DNA of 64,000 nt from Saprospiraceae bacterium (GCA_016717265.1 JADKFX010000001.1:1116001-1180000), one strand, 5' to 3'; shown: positions 1 through 9,826, numbered from the stretch's first letter. The notes: generated by a model from the letters alone, not told the origin. Numbers and translations are program-made.

Positions 1-1682
1 CCGACCTCACGGATTCAAAAAATCTTTATGCGACTATAGGAATGGGTCATACCAGATGGGCGACTCATGGGAAACCAGATGATATCAATGCCCACCCACA
101 TTTTTCAGGAGATGGACGGTTAGCAATTATCCATAATGGGATCATTGAAAATTATGCTACCTTAAAGGAAGCCCTTACACGTCTTGGACATCAATTTAAA
201 AGTGAAACAGATACCGAAGTTTTAATTCACCTTATTGAGGAGATTCAAAATCGCGAAAAATTAAGTATTGAAGAAGCCGTGCGAAAAGCACTTTCTAAAG
301 TTGTGGGAGCTTATGCAATTGTGGTCATCGATAGAAATGATCCGAATAAATTGGTGGGTGCTCGCAAATCAAGTCCTTTGGTAATAGGCTTAGGGGAATC
401 AGATTATTTTATAGCATCGGATGCAACACCCATCATTCAATACACGAATAAGGTGGTTTATTTAAATGATGAAGAAATTGCAGTACTTACAAGAGATAAA
501 GGATTAGAGATTTCTACCGTAAGCAATGATGAGTTGCAGGAACCTGTGATTCACGAACTTGACATGCGTATGGATCAATTGGAGAAAAGTGGCTTTGAAC
601 ATTTTATGCTCAAGGAAATTTATCAACAATCTCAAACCATTTCAGATTGTATGAGAGGCCGTTTAAATGCAGTGGATGGTTGGGTGCGATTAGGAGGACT
701 TGAAGAACATATTAATCGAATTACCAATGCAGATCGAATTATTATTGCAGCTTGCGGAACCTCCTGGCATAGTGCATTAATTGGCGAATATTTAATTGAA
801 GATTTAGCAAGAATTCCGGTTGAAGTAGAATACGCTTCTGAATTCAGATACCGAAATCCAATTCTTACAGATAAAGATGTTGTATTGGTAATTTCACAAT
901 CTGGTGAAACTGCAGATACTTTAGCAGCCGCTGAACTAGCGAAAGAAAAAGGAGCTTTGGTTTATGGAATTGTAAATGTTGTTGGTTCTTCTATTGCACG
1001 ATTAACGCATGCAGGATCCTATATCCATTGTGGTCCGGAAATTGGGGTGGCTTCGACAAAAGCATTCACTGGACAAGTCACTTTGTTGACGCTCATGTCT
1101 TTAGTTCTCGGTCATCGCAATGGTACCTTATCAAATACTTATTATCATCAATTAATTGCAGAATTAGCAAACATTCCAAGCAAAGTTGAAAAAGTACTTG
1201 CAACCAATGATAAAATAAAATATCTGGCAACAGAAATTCAACATACAAATAATACTTTGTATTTAGGTCGTGGATATAATTTTCCAGTTGCATTAGAAGG
1301 AGCTTTAAAGTTAAAAGAAATATCTTACATCCATGCGGAAGGCTATCCTGCTGCTGAAATGAAACATGGACCGATCGCATTGATTGATGAAAATATGCCA
1401 GTCATAGTAATCGCAACAAATTTAAGTGCTTATGAAAAAATTGTTTCCAATATTATGGAAGTGAAAGCACGTAAAGGAATGGTCATTGCTATCGTAACGG
1501 AAGGTGATACAGAAATTAAACGCATCGCGGATCATTGTATTGAAATTCCAAGCACCATTGATCCATTGACACCTTTACTTTCCGTGATTCCTTTACAGCT
1601 TTTATCATATCATATTGCAGTCATGCGTGGATGTGATGTGGATCAACCCAGAAATTTAGCCAAATCAGTAACCGTCGAATAA
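1..1682 (+). CDS. glmS: Glutamine--fructose-6-phosphate aminotransferase, 5' end outside window
   Basis: Makes glucosamine-6-phosphate from fructose-6-phosphate and glutamine, the first step toward UDP-GlcNAc for peptidoglycan and LPS. The reading frame is open from base 3, so the start lies upstream; about 559 residues are visible against roughly 610 for the family, so about 50-60 residues including the catalytic N-terminal Cys are missing only because of the window edge. Seen: the class II glutamine amidotransferase motifs HTRWATHG, NGIIENY and ETDTEV, then two SIS sugar-phosphate domains (CGTSWHS, SQSGETADT) and the canonical C-terminus DQPRNLAKSVTVE. The DUF4290 gene follows after 6 bases and kdsD, another SIS enzyme, comes next. 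Confidence 0.97.
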   Translation, partial: DLTDSKNLYATIGMGHTRWATHGKPDDINAHPHFSGDGRLAIIHNGIIENYATLKEALTRLGHQFKSETDTEVLIHLIEEIQNREKLSIEEAVRKALSKVVGAYAIVVIDRNDPNKLVGARKSSPLVIGLGESDYFIASDATPIIQYTNKVVYLNDEEIAVLTRDKGLEISTVSNDELQEPVIHELDMRMDQLEKSGFEHFMLKEIYQQSQTISDCMRGRLNAVDGWVRLGGLEEHINRITNADRIIIAACGTSWHSALIGEYLIEDLARIPVEVEYASEFRYRNPILTDKDVVLVISQSGETADTLAAAELAKEKGALVYGIVNVVGSSIARLTHAGSYIHCGPEIGVASTKAFTGQVTLLTLMSLVLGHRNGTLSNTYYHQLIAELANIPSKVEKVLATNDKIKYLATEIQHTNNTLYLGRGYNFPVALEGALKLKEISYIHAEGYPAAEMKHGPIALIDENMPVIVIATNLSAYEKIVSNIMEVKARKGMVIAIVTEGDTEIKRIADHCIEIPSTIDPLTPLLSVIPLQLLSYHIAVMRGCDVDQPRNLAKSVTVE

Positions 1683-1688
1683 AATTTT

Positions 1689-2393
1689 ATGAATGCACGT
1701 CAAGTAACTTTTTCATATAATACATCTGAGTCTGAACTTTCTATGCCCGAGTATGGGAGAAACGTACAAGCGTTAGTAATGCATTGTAAAGGAATTCAGG
1801 ATCCAATTTACCGACAAGTATTTGCTGAAGAAATCATAAATCTTATGCAAATTATGACGCCCTATAATAAAAATATTGATGAGCATCGTAGAAAATTATG
1901 GCATCATTTTTTTAGAATTGCAAAGTATGATATAGAGGTTACAACGCCTTATGGAAATAAGCCAACACAGGATGAAGATAAATTAAGACCTGAAAAAGTT
2001 CCCTATCCTTCTGGTGCAGATAAATATAGACACTATGGTACTTATGTAAATATTTTAATAAAAAAGGCAATGGAAATGGAGCCTGGTCAAAAGCGGGATG
2101 AATTTTCGCAGATCATTGGTTCGTATATGAAAATGGCTTTTAAAAACTGGAACAAAGAACATTATGTAAGTGATGAATTAATTAAAAATGATTTATTACA
2201 GATGTCAAAAGGACAATTAGCAATCGATGAAAATGTACAGTTTAATAATTTAGTTACTTCGGCTCCAAAAAGTCAGAGACGCGTTTATAAAGGAATGAAT
2301 AAACAAAACTATCGACACAAAAAAAATAACAACAATAATAGTAATAATAATAACCGGAATCGAAATAATAATAACAAACGTAGGCCAATCTAA
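1689..2393 (+). CDS. DUF4290 family protein with Asn-rich tail
   Basis: A Bacteroidota-restricted family of unknown function, recognised from its conserved N-terminal region (MPEYGRNVQALV and a basic/aromatic stretch with KLWHHFFRIAKYD near residues 70-85). The family body covers about residues 15-190. The last 25 residues are almost only Asn with Arg and Lys, encoded by AAT/AAC runs from about 2318 to 2390. There is no signal peptide or membrane segment, so it is probably cytoplasmic. It sits 6 bases after glmS and just before kdsD, which suggests co-transcription with glmS. The basic Asn-rich tail could contact nucleic acid, but that is only inference. Confidence 0.85.
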   Translation: MNARQVTFSYNTSESELSMPEYGRNVQALVMHCKGIQDPIYRQVFAEEIINLMQIMTPYNKNIDEHRRKLWHHFFRIAKYDIEVTTPYGNKPTQDEDKLRPEKVPYPSGADKYRHYGTYVNILIKKAMEMEPGQKRDEFSQIIGSYMKMAFKNWNKEHYVSDELIKNDLLQMSKGQLAIDENVQFNNLVTSAPKSQRRVYKGMNKQNYRHKKNNNNNSNNNNRNRNNNNKRRPI

Positions 2394-2397
2394 ATCC

Positions 2398-2405
2398 TAT
2401 ATTTG
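2398..2405 (+). promoter_or_regulatory. Bacteroidota -7 element TATATTTG upstream of kdsD
   Basis: Exact match to the Bacteroidota -7 consensus TAnnTTTG, 15 bases before the ATG of kdsD and inside the short DUF4290-kdsD gap. It suggests that kdsD can be transcribed separately from glmS. No clear -33 TTTG was seen. Confidence 0.5.
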
Positions 2406-2420
2406 TAAAAATCCGGCTTG

Positions 2421-3398
2421 ATGCTTACCAAGGAACAATTTGAATTAATACAACAAGCAGCGGTTTCCTGTATCGAAATAGAATTAGAAGCAATTTCTAA
2501 TTTATATAAATGGATAAATGAAGATTTTCTTAAGACCGTAGAAACAATTTTCGAATCAAAGGGTCGGCTTGTAGTTACGGGCATCGGCAAGAGTGCTATC
2601 ATTGGTCAAAAGATTGTAGCCACTTTCAATTCTACAGGTACCCCATCCGTTTTTATGCATGCAGCAGATGCAATTCATGGTGATTTAGGGATGATTAAAG
2701 CGGAAGACCTGGTGCTTTGTATTTCAAAAAGTGGTGAAACACCAGAAATAAAAGTACTTATTCCATTAGTAAAATCATTGGGTTCAAAATTAATCGCGAT
2801 GGTATCCAATGAAACCTCAAGCCTTGCACTGCAGTCGGATTATTTATTAGTAACCCCAATTACTCAAGAAGCAGATCCTAATAATCTTGCGCCTACAGCG
2901 AGCACAACAGCTCAATTAGTAATGGGCGATGCCATGGCTGTTGCATTATTAGCATTAAGAGGTTTTAGTCCAAATGATTTTGCGCAATTCCATCCCGGCG
3001 GATCTTTAGGAAAACAATTATATTTGAAAGTTAAGAATGTATATCCAGGTCATGAAAAACCAAAAGTATTTGCTTCTGCTACTTTAAAAGAAGTAATTCT
3101 TGAGATGACTTCAAAGCGATTAGGGGTGACGGCAGTTTTAGATGCAAATGAATATTTGATAGGAATTATTACAGATGGGGATTTGAGGAGAATGCTTCAA
3201 AATTCTGTTTCACTCGATCAATTGACAGCTGTGGATATTATGTCGGCAAATCCAAAAACAGTAGAGCCAGAAACCTTAGCAATTGAAGCGTTTAGAATAT
3301 TAAAAGATAAAAATATTAATCAACTTTTAGTAGTTGAAAATTTAAACTATTTAGGTGTGATTCACATACATGATTTGATTAAAGAAGGAATGATTTAA
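2421..3398 (+). CDS. kdsD: Arabinose-5-phosphate isomerase (KpsF/GutQ family)
   Basis: Converts ribulose-5-phosphate to arabinose-5-phosphate, the precursor of KDO in the LPS inner core. Seen: an N-terminal SIS domain with GIGKSAIIGQKIVATFNSTG near residue 50 and SKSGETPEI near residue 97, the family motif FHPGGSLGKQL near residue 195, then two CBS domains in the last 120 residues (second one around ADIMSANPKTVEP). Length 325 aa matches the family. I chose the ATG at 2421 over an in-frame TTG at 2418 directly before it. An upstream -7 element and the rhomboid gene 8 bases downstream point to a short kdsD-rhomboid transcript. Confidence 0.93.
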   Translation: MLTKEQFELIQQAAVSCIEIELEAISNLYKWINEDFLKTVETIFESKGRLVVTGIGKSAIIGQKIVATFNSTGTPSVFMHAADAIHGDLGMIKAEDLVLCISKSGETPEIKVLIPLVKSLGSKLIAMVSNETSSLALQSDYLLVTPITQEADPNNLAPTASTTAQLVMGDAMAVALLALRGFSPNDFAQFHPGGSLGKQLYLKVKNVYPGHEKPKVFASATLKEVILEMTSKRLGVTAVLDANEYLIGIITDGDLRRMLQNSVSLDQLTAVDIMSANPKTVEPETLAIEAFRILKDKNINQLLVVENLNYLGVIHIHDLIKEGMI

Positions 3399-3406
3399 AT
3401 TATTAT

Positions 3407-4093
3407 ATGTTTTTTCCAATTGGTGATGATAACGTAAAAGGAGGTTCTAAACCCTTATTTTCCTATTCTCTTATTTTTATAAATGTATTGGTTTTTATTT
3501 ATGAATTTGGTTTGCCTGTAGAAGCAGGTGAAGCATTTGTGATACATTATGGAACCATACCTGCGGAAATGGTTGCTGGGCAAGATTTATTTACAGTGCT
3601 TACTTCCATGTTTCTTCATGGAGGCTGGGCGCATTTAATTGGAAATATGTTATTTCTTTGGGTATTTGCAGATAATATTGAAGCGGTTGTTGGTACTTTT
3701 AATTTTATACTCTTCTATGTACTTGGTGGCATCGCAGCAACATTAATCCATGTCCTGGTAAATCCAGATAGTGACATTCCTGTTGTTGGCGCGAGTGGTG
3801 CTATCTCAGCGGTTATGGGTGCTTACTTAATTATGTTTCCTGCATCCAGAATAAAAGTCTGGATTTTATTTTTATTTAGTTCAACCTATGTTCCTGCATT
3901 ATTCTTTTTAGGAATATGGATCGTACAACAAATGATCTCTGGTTTTGGATCATTGGGTTTAGGAACAGAAGAGCAAGGAGGTGTTGCCTGGTGGGCCCAT
4001 ATTGGAGGATTTGCATTTGGATTAATTGGGGGCCTTATAGCAAGAAAAAATTATCGCAATCGATATCATTACGGTAAAGATGATCTTGTTTGA
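3407..4093 (+). CDS. Rhomboid family intramembrane serine protease
   Basis: Membrane-embedded protease that cleaves transmembrane substrates within the bilayer. Seen: about six hydrophobic segments, the conserved HLIGNMLFLWVFADNIE loop (about residues 76-92), catalytic Ser130 in GASGA and catalytic His198 in WAHIGGF, the Ser-His dyad of the family. Length 228 aa is usual for the compact bacterial form. It lies 8 bases after kdsD and converges on the O-antigen ligase-like gene. The substrate cannot be told from the sequence. Confidence 0.93.
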   Translation: MFFPIGDDNVKGGSKPLFSYSLIFINVLVFIYEFGLPVEAGEAFVIHYGTIPAEMVAGQDLFTVLTSMFLHGGWAHLIGNMLFLWVFADNIEAVVGTFNFILFYVLGGIAATLIHVLVNPDSDIPVVGASGAISAVMGAYLIMFPASRIKVWILFLFSSTYVPALFFLGIWIVQQMISGFGSLGLGTEEQGGVAWWAHIGGFAFGLIGGLIARKNYRNRYHYGKDDLV

Positions 4094-4148
4094 TTTTGAA
4101 ACTTTTTGTGGCCGCTAATTTGTGATTTTAATGACTATTCTAAAATTA

Positions 4149-5441
4149 TTAAAATTCAGATTTTGTTAATGTGCGCTCTTCTTTTCGTTTTAAATACATC
4201 CAACTCATTAATGTAAAATAAACATATAAATTGCAACCTACCTGGGTTTCTAAAGTGTATTCGAATAAAAAAGAAAACAGAAGAATCATTTGGATCCCAA
4301 TGATTAACGGCTCTTTCCACCAGGACTTTTGAAATACAGTATAATAGACTAATCCAAGCAAGCTCATCATTCCAGCGAGTCCGGTAAAGGCCCAACTAAA
4401 TAAAAATTGATTGTGTGGAAGCTTTCCGTGATCCATACCAAAGCATTCTAAATAAGTCTCTTTAGTCATTTGATAAAGATCACCCATCCCACTTCCAAGT
4501 ATAGGATTCTGTTTTATCATTTCTATGCCCATTTGCCAGGATACAAATCGTTCCAAATCAGAATAGAGCAGCCATTTTCCACGTTGCCATTCACCAATTT
4601 GCCAGATGGTGTAGTAGAATTTATTTTGCAGACTTGGAATACATGTAAAAGATAAAATAATTAAGACGAGAATACCAGCGAGTAATGTGAATCCTTTTTT
4701 ATAAGATTTTTGATAATAAAAATATAGGCAGATATAAACAAACAAGGCGAGATACATTCCTAGAATGCCCGTTTTTACTGAAATTATATGATTGAAAATA
4801 AAAAAATATAAAAATAAAAGTAGGGATACCAGTTTTTCATATTTAAATTGTTGAAGAGAATTTGTTAAATATAAATGTAAACAAAGGATTGTATTCATTG
4901 CAATCATCATACTAAAGCGTATATGTGAAATATGATTCACTATAGTTTTTCCTTTTAACAGGGCTAAATTATATTCTTTAAAATGTTGGAAGTAGTCTAC
5001 CATGATTTTTGCGGAGAAAAAAAATGATGTCAACACAAAAATATACCCGATCCATTTCCATTGAATTTGATTTAACCGGCCATGGATAAAGAATGTGAAC
5101 GGAAGTAAAATAAATGGCAACTTCATGCGAGAAAACCAAGCCCAGTCTTTCATAGATTCTGACCATAATCCCGAAAAAAACACACTTAGAAAAATGCAAA
5201 TGAATATCAATAGCAAAGGAGTGTTAAGGACCTTATCCAGATCTTTTAAAATATTTAGGTTGAATGCGATTCTTTGTTTTTGTGGGTTATATTTTAAGAT
5301 CATTAGGACACTTAAAAAAATGATACTATTGGAAACTAATGCTAATGACCAATTGATACCAAACACAAATACAAGCAATCCAAAGCAAAACAATGAATTT
5401 AAAAATTCTGGTTTTCTATAAAAAGGGAGGGTTGATTGCAT
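4149..5441 (-). CDS. O-antigen ligase/polymerase-like membrane protein
   Basis: A polytopic membrane protein with roughly ten to twelve hydrophobic segments and the typical late periplasmic loop of the O-antigen ligase (Wzy/WaaL, PF04932) family: NPILGSGMGDLYQ followed by HNQFLFSWAFTGL, here at about residues 315-365. Such proteins join or polymerise lipid-linked glycans in the periplasm. Family assignment is good; whether it is a ligase, a polymerase or a protein O-glycosylation ligase is open because no neighbouring O-antigen cluster is present. The ATG at 5441 is 64 bases from the divergent pheS start. Confidence 0.8.
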   Translation of the reverse strand: MQSTLPFYRKPEFLNSLFCFGLLVFVFGINWSLALVSNSIIFLSVLMILKYNPQKQRIAFNLNILKDLDKVLNTPLLLIFICIFLSVFFSGLWSESMKDWAWFSRMKLPFILLPFTFFIHGRLNQIQWKWIGYIFVLTSFFFSAKIMVDYFQHFKEYNLALLKGKTIVNHISHIRFSMMIAMNTILCLHLYLTNSLQQFKYEKLVSLLLFLYFFIFNHIISVKTGILGMYLALFVYICLYFYYQKSYKKGFTLLAGILVLIILSFTCIPSLQNKFYYTIWQIGEWQRGKWLLYSDLERFVSWQMGIEMIKQNPILGSGMGDLYQMTKETYLECFGMDHGKLPHNQFLFSWAFTGLAGMMSLLGLVYYTVFQKSWWKEPLIIGIQMILLFSFLFEYTLETQVGCNLYVYFTLMSWMYLKRKEERTLTKSEF

Positions 5442-5478
5442 TCGTGGAGCCTGTTCTTTAAAATCCGTTTTTTCTAAA

Positions 5479-5486
5479 TACCTTTG
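5479..5486 (+). promoter_or_regulatory. pheS: -7 element TACCTTTG upstream of pheS
   Basis: Exact TAnnTTTG match 19 bases before the pheS ATG, in the 64-base divergent gap to the O-antigen ligase-like gene. Confidence 0.5.
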
Positions 5487-5505
5487 TCGAACAAAAATAG
5501 AAAGA

Positions 5506-6528
5506 ATGTCGCAAGACTGGTTTGCAGAAATTAAACGGCTAATCGATGAAATAAAGTCTATTCAGATAGAGGATCAAGACTCATTGGAACAGTTCAGGCT
5601 TCAATTTCTGGGCTCCAAAAATCGAATTAAACCATTGTTTTCCGAAATTGGAAAAGTACCAAACGAGTTAAAAAAGGAGTATGGTCAATTCGTGAATGAA
5701 GCCAAATCATTGGCAGAATCTAAGTATGCGGCACAAATTCACCTGAAAGAGGGCAAGCAAAATGCTACTGATAATCAGCTAGATTGGAGTCTTCCTCCAG
5801 TTAATATCGCCGGAGGTACCAGACATCCCATTTCTATCGTAATGGATAGAATCGTTGACATTTTTAGTAAGATTGGGTTTGAAGTTGTAGAAGACAGAGA
5901 AATTGAAGATGATTGGCACAATTTTACAGCTTTAAATACCCCCGATGACCATCCTGCAAGAGATATGCAGGATACTTATTATGTTAGGGATTTTGCGCAA
6001 AGACTACTAAGAACCCATACCTCTTCGGTGCAATCTAGGTTTATGACTAAAAATCAACCACCTATTAGGATTTTAGCACCAGGTCGGGTGTATCGGAATG
6101 AAACTATATCAGCCCGTTCTCACTGCCAATTTCATCAAGTGGAGGGACTATATCTTGATAAAAAGGTTTCCATGGCTGATTTAAAACAAACTTTGTTATT
6201 TTTTGCCAAGGAAATGTATGGATCTAATGTTAATATTCGATTGAGGCCATCTTATTTTCCATTTACAGAACCTTCTGCTGAAATGGATATTTATTGGGGT
6301 TTAAAAGACGAAACAGACCATAGGATTACAAAAGGAACAGGTTGGTTGGAAATTTTAGGATGTGGAATGGTTGATCCGGCAGTTTTAGATAACTGTGGAA
6401 TAGATTCTAATGTGTATTCAGGTTTTGCATTTGGTATGGGCATCGAACGACAAGCAATGCTACTTTATAAAATTCCAGATATACGCTATTTTTTCGAAAA
6501 TGATCTTCGCTTTCTTAAGCAGTTCTAA
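5506..6528 (+). CDS. pheS: Phenylalanine--tRNA ligase alpha subunit
   Basis: Catalytic subunit of the heterotetrameric enzyme that charges tRNA-Phe. Seen: an N-terminal coiled-coil region (about residues 1-85), class II motif 2 around RVYRNETISARSHCQFHQVEG (split here as RVYRNE and HCQFHQVEGLYLD), the FTEPSAEMDIYW segment, and motif 3 GFAFGMGIERQAML near the C-terminus. 340 aa is the usual length. It begins the pheS-hisS pair; the beta subunit gene pheT is not in this window. Confidence 0.96.
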   Translation: MSQDWFAEIKRLIDEIKSIQIEDQDSLEQFRLQFLGSKNRIKPLFSEIGKVPNELKKEYGQFVNEAKSLAESKYAAQIHLKEGKQNATDNQLDWSLPPVNIAGGTRHPISIVMDRIVDIFSKIGFEVVEDREIEDDWHNFTALNTPDDHPARDMQDTYYVRDFAQRLLRTHTSSVQSRFMTKNQPPIRILAPGRVYRNETISARSHCQFHQVEGLYLDKKVSMADLKQTLLFFAKEMYGSNVNIRLRPSYFPFTEPSAEMDIYWGLKDETDHRITKGTGWLEILGCGMVDPAVLDNCGIDSNVYSGFAFGMGIERQAMLLYKIPDIRYFFENDLRFLKQF

Positions 6529-6563
6529 ATTTATTAGACTTAAAATACCAATTAGAATTGTAC

Positions 6564-7895
6564 ATGAAAAAACCATCATTAGCTAAAGGAACTCGCGACT
6601 TTTTACCATTCCAGGCAAAGCGGCGAAAGTATATTTTTGAAACTATAGAATCCGTTTTTGTATCCTATGGATATCAACCCCTGGAAACACCAGCAATGGA
6701 AAACCTGGAGACCTTGACGGGTAAATATGGGGATGAAGGCGATAAACTATTATTTAAAATCCTGAATAGTGGTGATTATTTGAAAGATGTAACAGAAGAT
6801 TTACTCCAAGAAAAGAACTCAAATAAATTAATTTCTGAGATCTCAGAAAAGGGTTTGCGATATGATTTGACCGTTCCTTTTGCAAGAGTTGTAGCAATGC
6901 ATCAACAGCAGATTACATTTCCATTTAAACGCTATCAGATTCAACCGGTATGGAGGGCTGACAGGCCGCAAAGGGGTAGATATCGTGAATTTTATCAATG
7001 CGATGCAGATGTTGTAGGTTCTAATGCATTGCTGTATGAAGCGGAGTTATTGCAGATCTATGATAAGGTATTTGGTTTACTTAATATACCCGTAAAAATT
7101 TTGATAAATCATCGAAAGATTTTAGAAGGAATTGCTGTTGAAGCAGGTTGCAGTGAACAATTTGTGAGTATGACGGTAGAACTTGATAAGTTAGATAAAG
7201 TAGGGGAGGAAGAAGTAAAAAAGGGATTGTGTAAACTAAATATTTCAGAATTAAAAGCGCAATGGATACTTGATATAATTAAAAGTCCGAATATTGAATC
7301 GTTTTCATTTAATGAAATGGCTTCGGCTGGAGTCTTGGAACTTAAAAAGGCATTTTCATTTAATAATGACTATACGTTTTCTAATGAACTTCAATTTTCA
7401 GCATCTTTGGCTAGAGGTTTAAGTTATTATACAGGTTGTATTTTTGAAGTCATTCCACAATCCTTCAATATGGGCAGTCTGGGAGGAGGAGGTCGATACG
7501 ATAATTTGACTGGTGTGTTTGGTTTGCCGGGTGTTTCTGGAGTTGGTATATCCTTTGGAGCAGACAGGATTTATGATGTGATGGATGAGCTTAATTTATT
7601 CCCAATGAAGCTTAATCAGCCTATTAGGGCTTTATTTATTAGTCTGGATGATGCATCTTTGGAAATGTCATTTGCAATTGCTACAAAACTAAGAGATTTG
7701 GGCATTTCTGTTGATGTATACCCTGAAGCTTTAAAAATTAAGAAGCAATTTGCTTATGCTGAGAGTCTTTCCATACCGTTTGTGATCATTCTGGGAGAGG
7801 AAGAAAGAAAACAAGGTATAGTCAACATTAAAAATCAGCAAAATGGAGACCAGAACCGAGTAAAATTTGAAGAAATCGGTACTTTTATTTGTTAA
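6564..7895 (+). CDS. hisS: Histidine--tRNA ligase
   Basis: Class II synthetase for tRNA-His. Seen: N-terminal KGTRDFLP, motif 2 with YQIQPVWRADRPQRGRYRE and FYQCDADVVG, the histidine-specific ARGLSYYTGCIFEV and the motif 3 region GVGISFGADRIYDVM, followed by an anticodon-binding domain from about residue 350. The ATG at 6564 is preferred; a TTG two codons upstream (6558) is in frame. 443 aa is in the normal range. It follows pheS by 35 bases and is probably co-transcribed. Confidence 0.96.
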   Translation: MKKPSLAKGTRDFLPFQAKRRKYIFETIESVFVSYGYQPLETPAMENLETLTGKYGDEGDKLLFKILNSGDYLKDVTEDLLQEKNSNKLISEISEKGLRYDLTVPFARVVAMHQQQITFPFKRYQIQPVWRADRPQRGRYREFYQCDADVVGSNALLYEAELLQIYDKVFGLLNIPVKILINHRKILEGIAVEAGCSEQFVSMTVELDKLDKVGEEEVKKGLCKLNISELKAQWILDIIKSPNIESFSFNEMASAGVLELKKAFSFNNDYTFSNELQFSASLARGLSYYTGCIFEVIPQSFNMGSLGGGGRYDNLTGVFGLPGVSGVGISFGADRIYDVMDELNLFPMKLNQPIRALFISLDDASLEMSFAIATKLRDLGISVDVYPEALKIKKQFAYAESLSIPFVIILGEEERKQGIVNIKNQQNGDQNRVKFEEIGTFIC

Positions 7896-8040
7896 TCCTA
7901 ACAAAATCTAATTTTTTTTGACAATAAATTTGGGCTATTTACCCTTTATATAGAGCAGTTTATATACACATTAAAATATTATATAATATGTATTAACATT
8001 GTATTTAAGCTGTTAACCTTTTATTTAGATTTATTATCTG

Positions 8041-8048
8041 TATCTTTG
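8041..8048 (+). promoter_or_regulatory. -7 element TATCTTTG upstream of the lytic transglycosylase
   Basis: Exact TAnnTTTG match in the hisS-transglycosylase gap, implying a leader of about 80 bases before the ATG at 8137. The surrounding 240-base gap is very AT-rich and otherwise featureless. Confidence 0.45.
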
Positions 8049-8136
8049 TCATCCTTCAGCTTTTAAGCATTGATATTAATTTAATATTTAAATTTGTCAG
8101 ACTTCAAGCTTAAGGAAATCAGAGTAAACTCTGTCC

Positions 8137-9429
8137 ATGAACAAATTGTTATCCATTTTCAGTATTATCTTATTTATGACGATTAGTCATAAAGCAAGTT
8201 CTTATCAGAATTTGGACTGTAATATTCTGCTCTCTTCATTTTTAAACAAACCTAGTTATTACGAAGAGGAAGTTCGTTCCAGATTAGAATCTATGGAATG
8301 CCTTGTATCAACAAAAATTGAAGACGATGTATTGGATCAGGTAAAGCGTTTTGTTGGAAGAAATAAAGCAACTACGCTTGAAATTCTTAAAAGAACAGAA
8401 ATTTACTTCCCATTAATTGATAAAATTTTTAACGAGTATAATCTACCTACAGATCTTAAATATATCACGATTGTTGAATCGGCTCTTTTATTAGATGCTA
8501 AATCACATGTGGGCGCTGCTGGAATTTGGCAATTAATGCCTGCAACTGCAAGAATCTTAAAATTAAGAGTAGATGATAAAGTAGACCAACGATTGGATCC
8601 TGTTTTAGCAACGCATGCTGCAGCCCGTTATTTTAAATTGTTGTTTACTATGTTCAATGATTGGTCTTTAGTAATTGCAGCATACAATTGTGGAGAATAT
8701 AAGGTTAAAGATTTAGTAGAAAGTTCAAATGCAACTGATTTTTGGGGACTTAAGAAATATTTGCCCAGGCAAACACAATTGTTTGTGCCAGCATTTATAG
8801 GTGTAAGTTATATGATGCAATTTCATATGGAACATGATATTTTGCCAAAAAATCAAGATCTGTTTGTTGAAAAGATAACCTTTGCAAAAATTTTTAATGA
8901 AGTAAGCCTCAAGGATTTATTTAAGAAAACGAATATCCGGAAGGATATTTTTATGAGCTTAAATCCTTCTTATAAAAGAATGGTTATTCCTACCATGAGT
9001 TTTGGTTCTTCTGTAAGTCTTCCAGATAGTTTAATGGTAGAATTTATTGATTACTACATGTTTCAGAATAAAAAGAATAGTTTTTTAGATGAAGCTAGAA
9101 TTTTATTATCAGGAGATGGATTACTTGATCATGAAATTATTTCTTTTAACAGACCTTTTATTTTTGCTCCTGACAATATTGCATTACAACAAGCGAATAC
9201 AAGGAGTCTTGAATTTGAATCCAATTCGGTTAAAGATATTCGAGAACTTCCCTCTGTGTCAACAACGAATGCGTTTGAGTATCAATATCACATCGTTAAA
9301 TCAAGAGAATCAATTTCTGAAATTGCTGAAAATTATAAAGTAAATATTGAAGATCTAATATCCTGGAATCAAGTGGATTTAAGTCAGGTATTAAGGATTG
9401 GCAATGTCCTTAAAATTAAAACACAATAA
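8137..9429 (+). CDS. MltD-like membrane-bound lytic transglycosylase with LysM
   Basis: Cleaves the glycan strands of peptidoglycan to 1,6-anhydromuropeptides. Seen: a signal peptide (hydrophobic residues 4-20), an SLT domain at about residues 88-240 with the catalytic Glu114 in IVESALL, followed by HVGAAGIWQLMP and the AAYNCGEYKV segment typical of family 1D enzymes, and one C-terminal LysM domain (about residues 382-428, YHIVKSRESISEIAENY). There is no lipobox, so it is more likely periplasmic or secreted than lipid-anchored. It appears monocistronic, with a promoter-like element about 90 bases upstream. Confidence 0.9.
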   Translation: MNKLLSIFSIILFMTISHKASSYQNLDCNILLSSFLNKPSYYEEEVRSRLESMECLVSTKIEDDVLDQVKRFVGRNKATTLEILKRTEIYFPLIDKIFNEYNLPTDLKYITIVESALLLDAKSHVGAAGIWQLMPATARILKLRVDDKVDQRLDPVLATHAAARYFKLLFTMFNDWSLVIAAYNCGEYKVKDLVESSNATDFWGLKKYLPRQTQLFVPAFIGVSYMMQFHMEHDILPKNQDLFVEKITFAKIFNEVSLKDLFKKTNIRKDIFMSLNPSYKRMVIPTMSFGSSVSLPDSLMVEFIDYYMFQNKKNSFLDEARILLSGDGLLDHEIISFNRPFIFAPDNIALQQANTRSLEFESNSVKDIRELPSVSTTNAFEYQYHIVKSRESISEIAENYKVNIEDLISWNQVDLSQVLRIGNVLKIKTQ

Positions 9430-9826
9430 AAATTTGATCTCATTTCCCGGATCAACTCAATCTTTCAAAAATTCTTGATAGATTTTAAGAATTCAATACT
9501 TCCGGTTTTTTATGAATATGATAGGCTCTAAAGAATGCAGAATTCTTATTCAGTCATGTCTTTCTAATGTATAGATATAAAAGCAAATCTAAAATTTGGT
9601 ATTCAGAACGTGCAAAAGAAATACTATTAAAATAAAGGAACAACAAGAATTTAATGAGACATTAATTCAAATAGCTTGAATTCACTAAAGCAGGATTCAA
9701 ATTTCCAAATACGCTAGTTTAAAACTTAGAATGTCTAATTCATCAGAACAGTAAAAAATTACAAAGTTCTAAAAATCAGTTTATAAATGAATAGTCAGGA
9801 GTGCAGGTAAATGCAGTCTATTAAAT
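9430..9826. other. Intergenic, 397 bases, no gene seen
   Basis: AT-rich spacer between the convergent transglycosylase and TPR genes. No tRNA, no strong hairpin, and no ORF beyond a 22-codon stretch (9567-9635) that I do not consider a gene. Confidence 0.6.

Noticed and set aside
9567..9635. 22-codon frame with a toxin-like phrase (KIWYSERAKEILLK)
   Set aside because: Too short, no start context and no partner antitoxin; a chance resemblance to ParE/RelE starts or an unrecognisable remnant.
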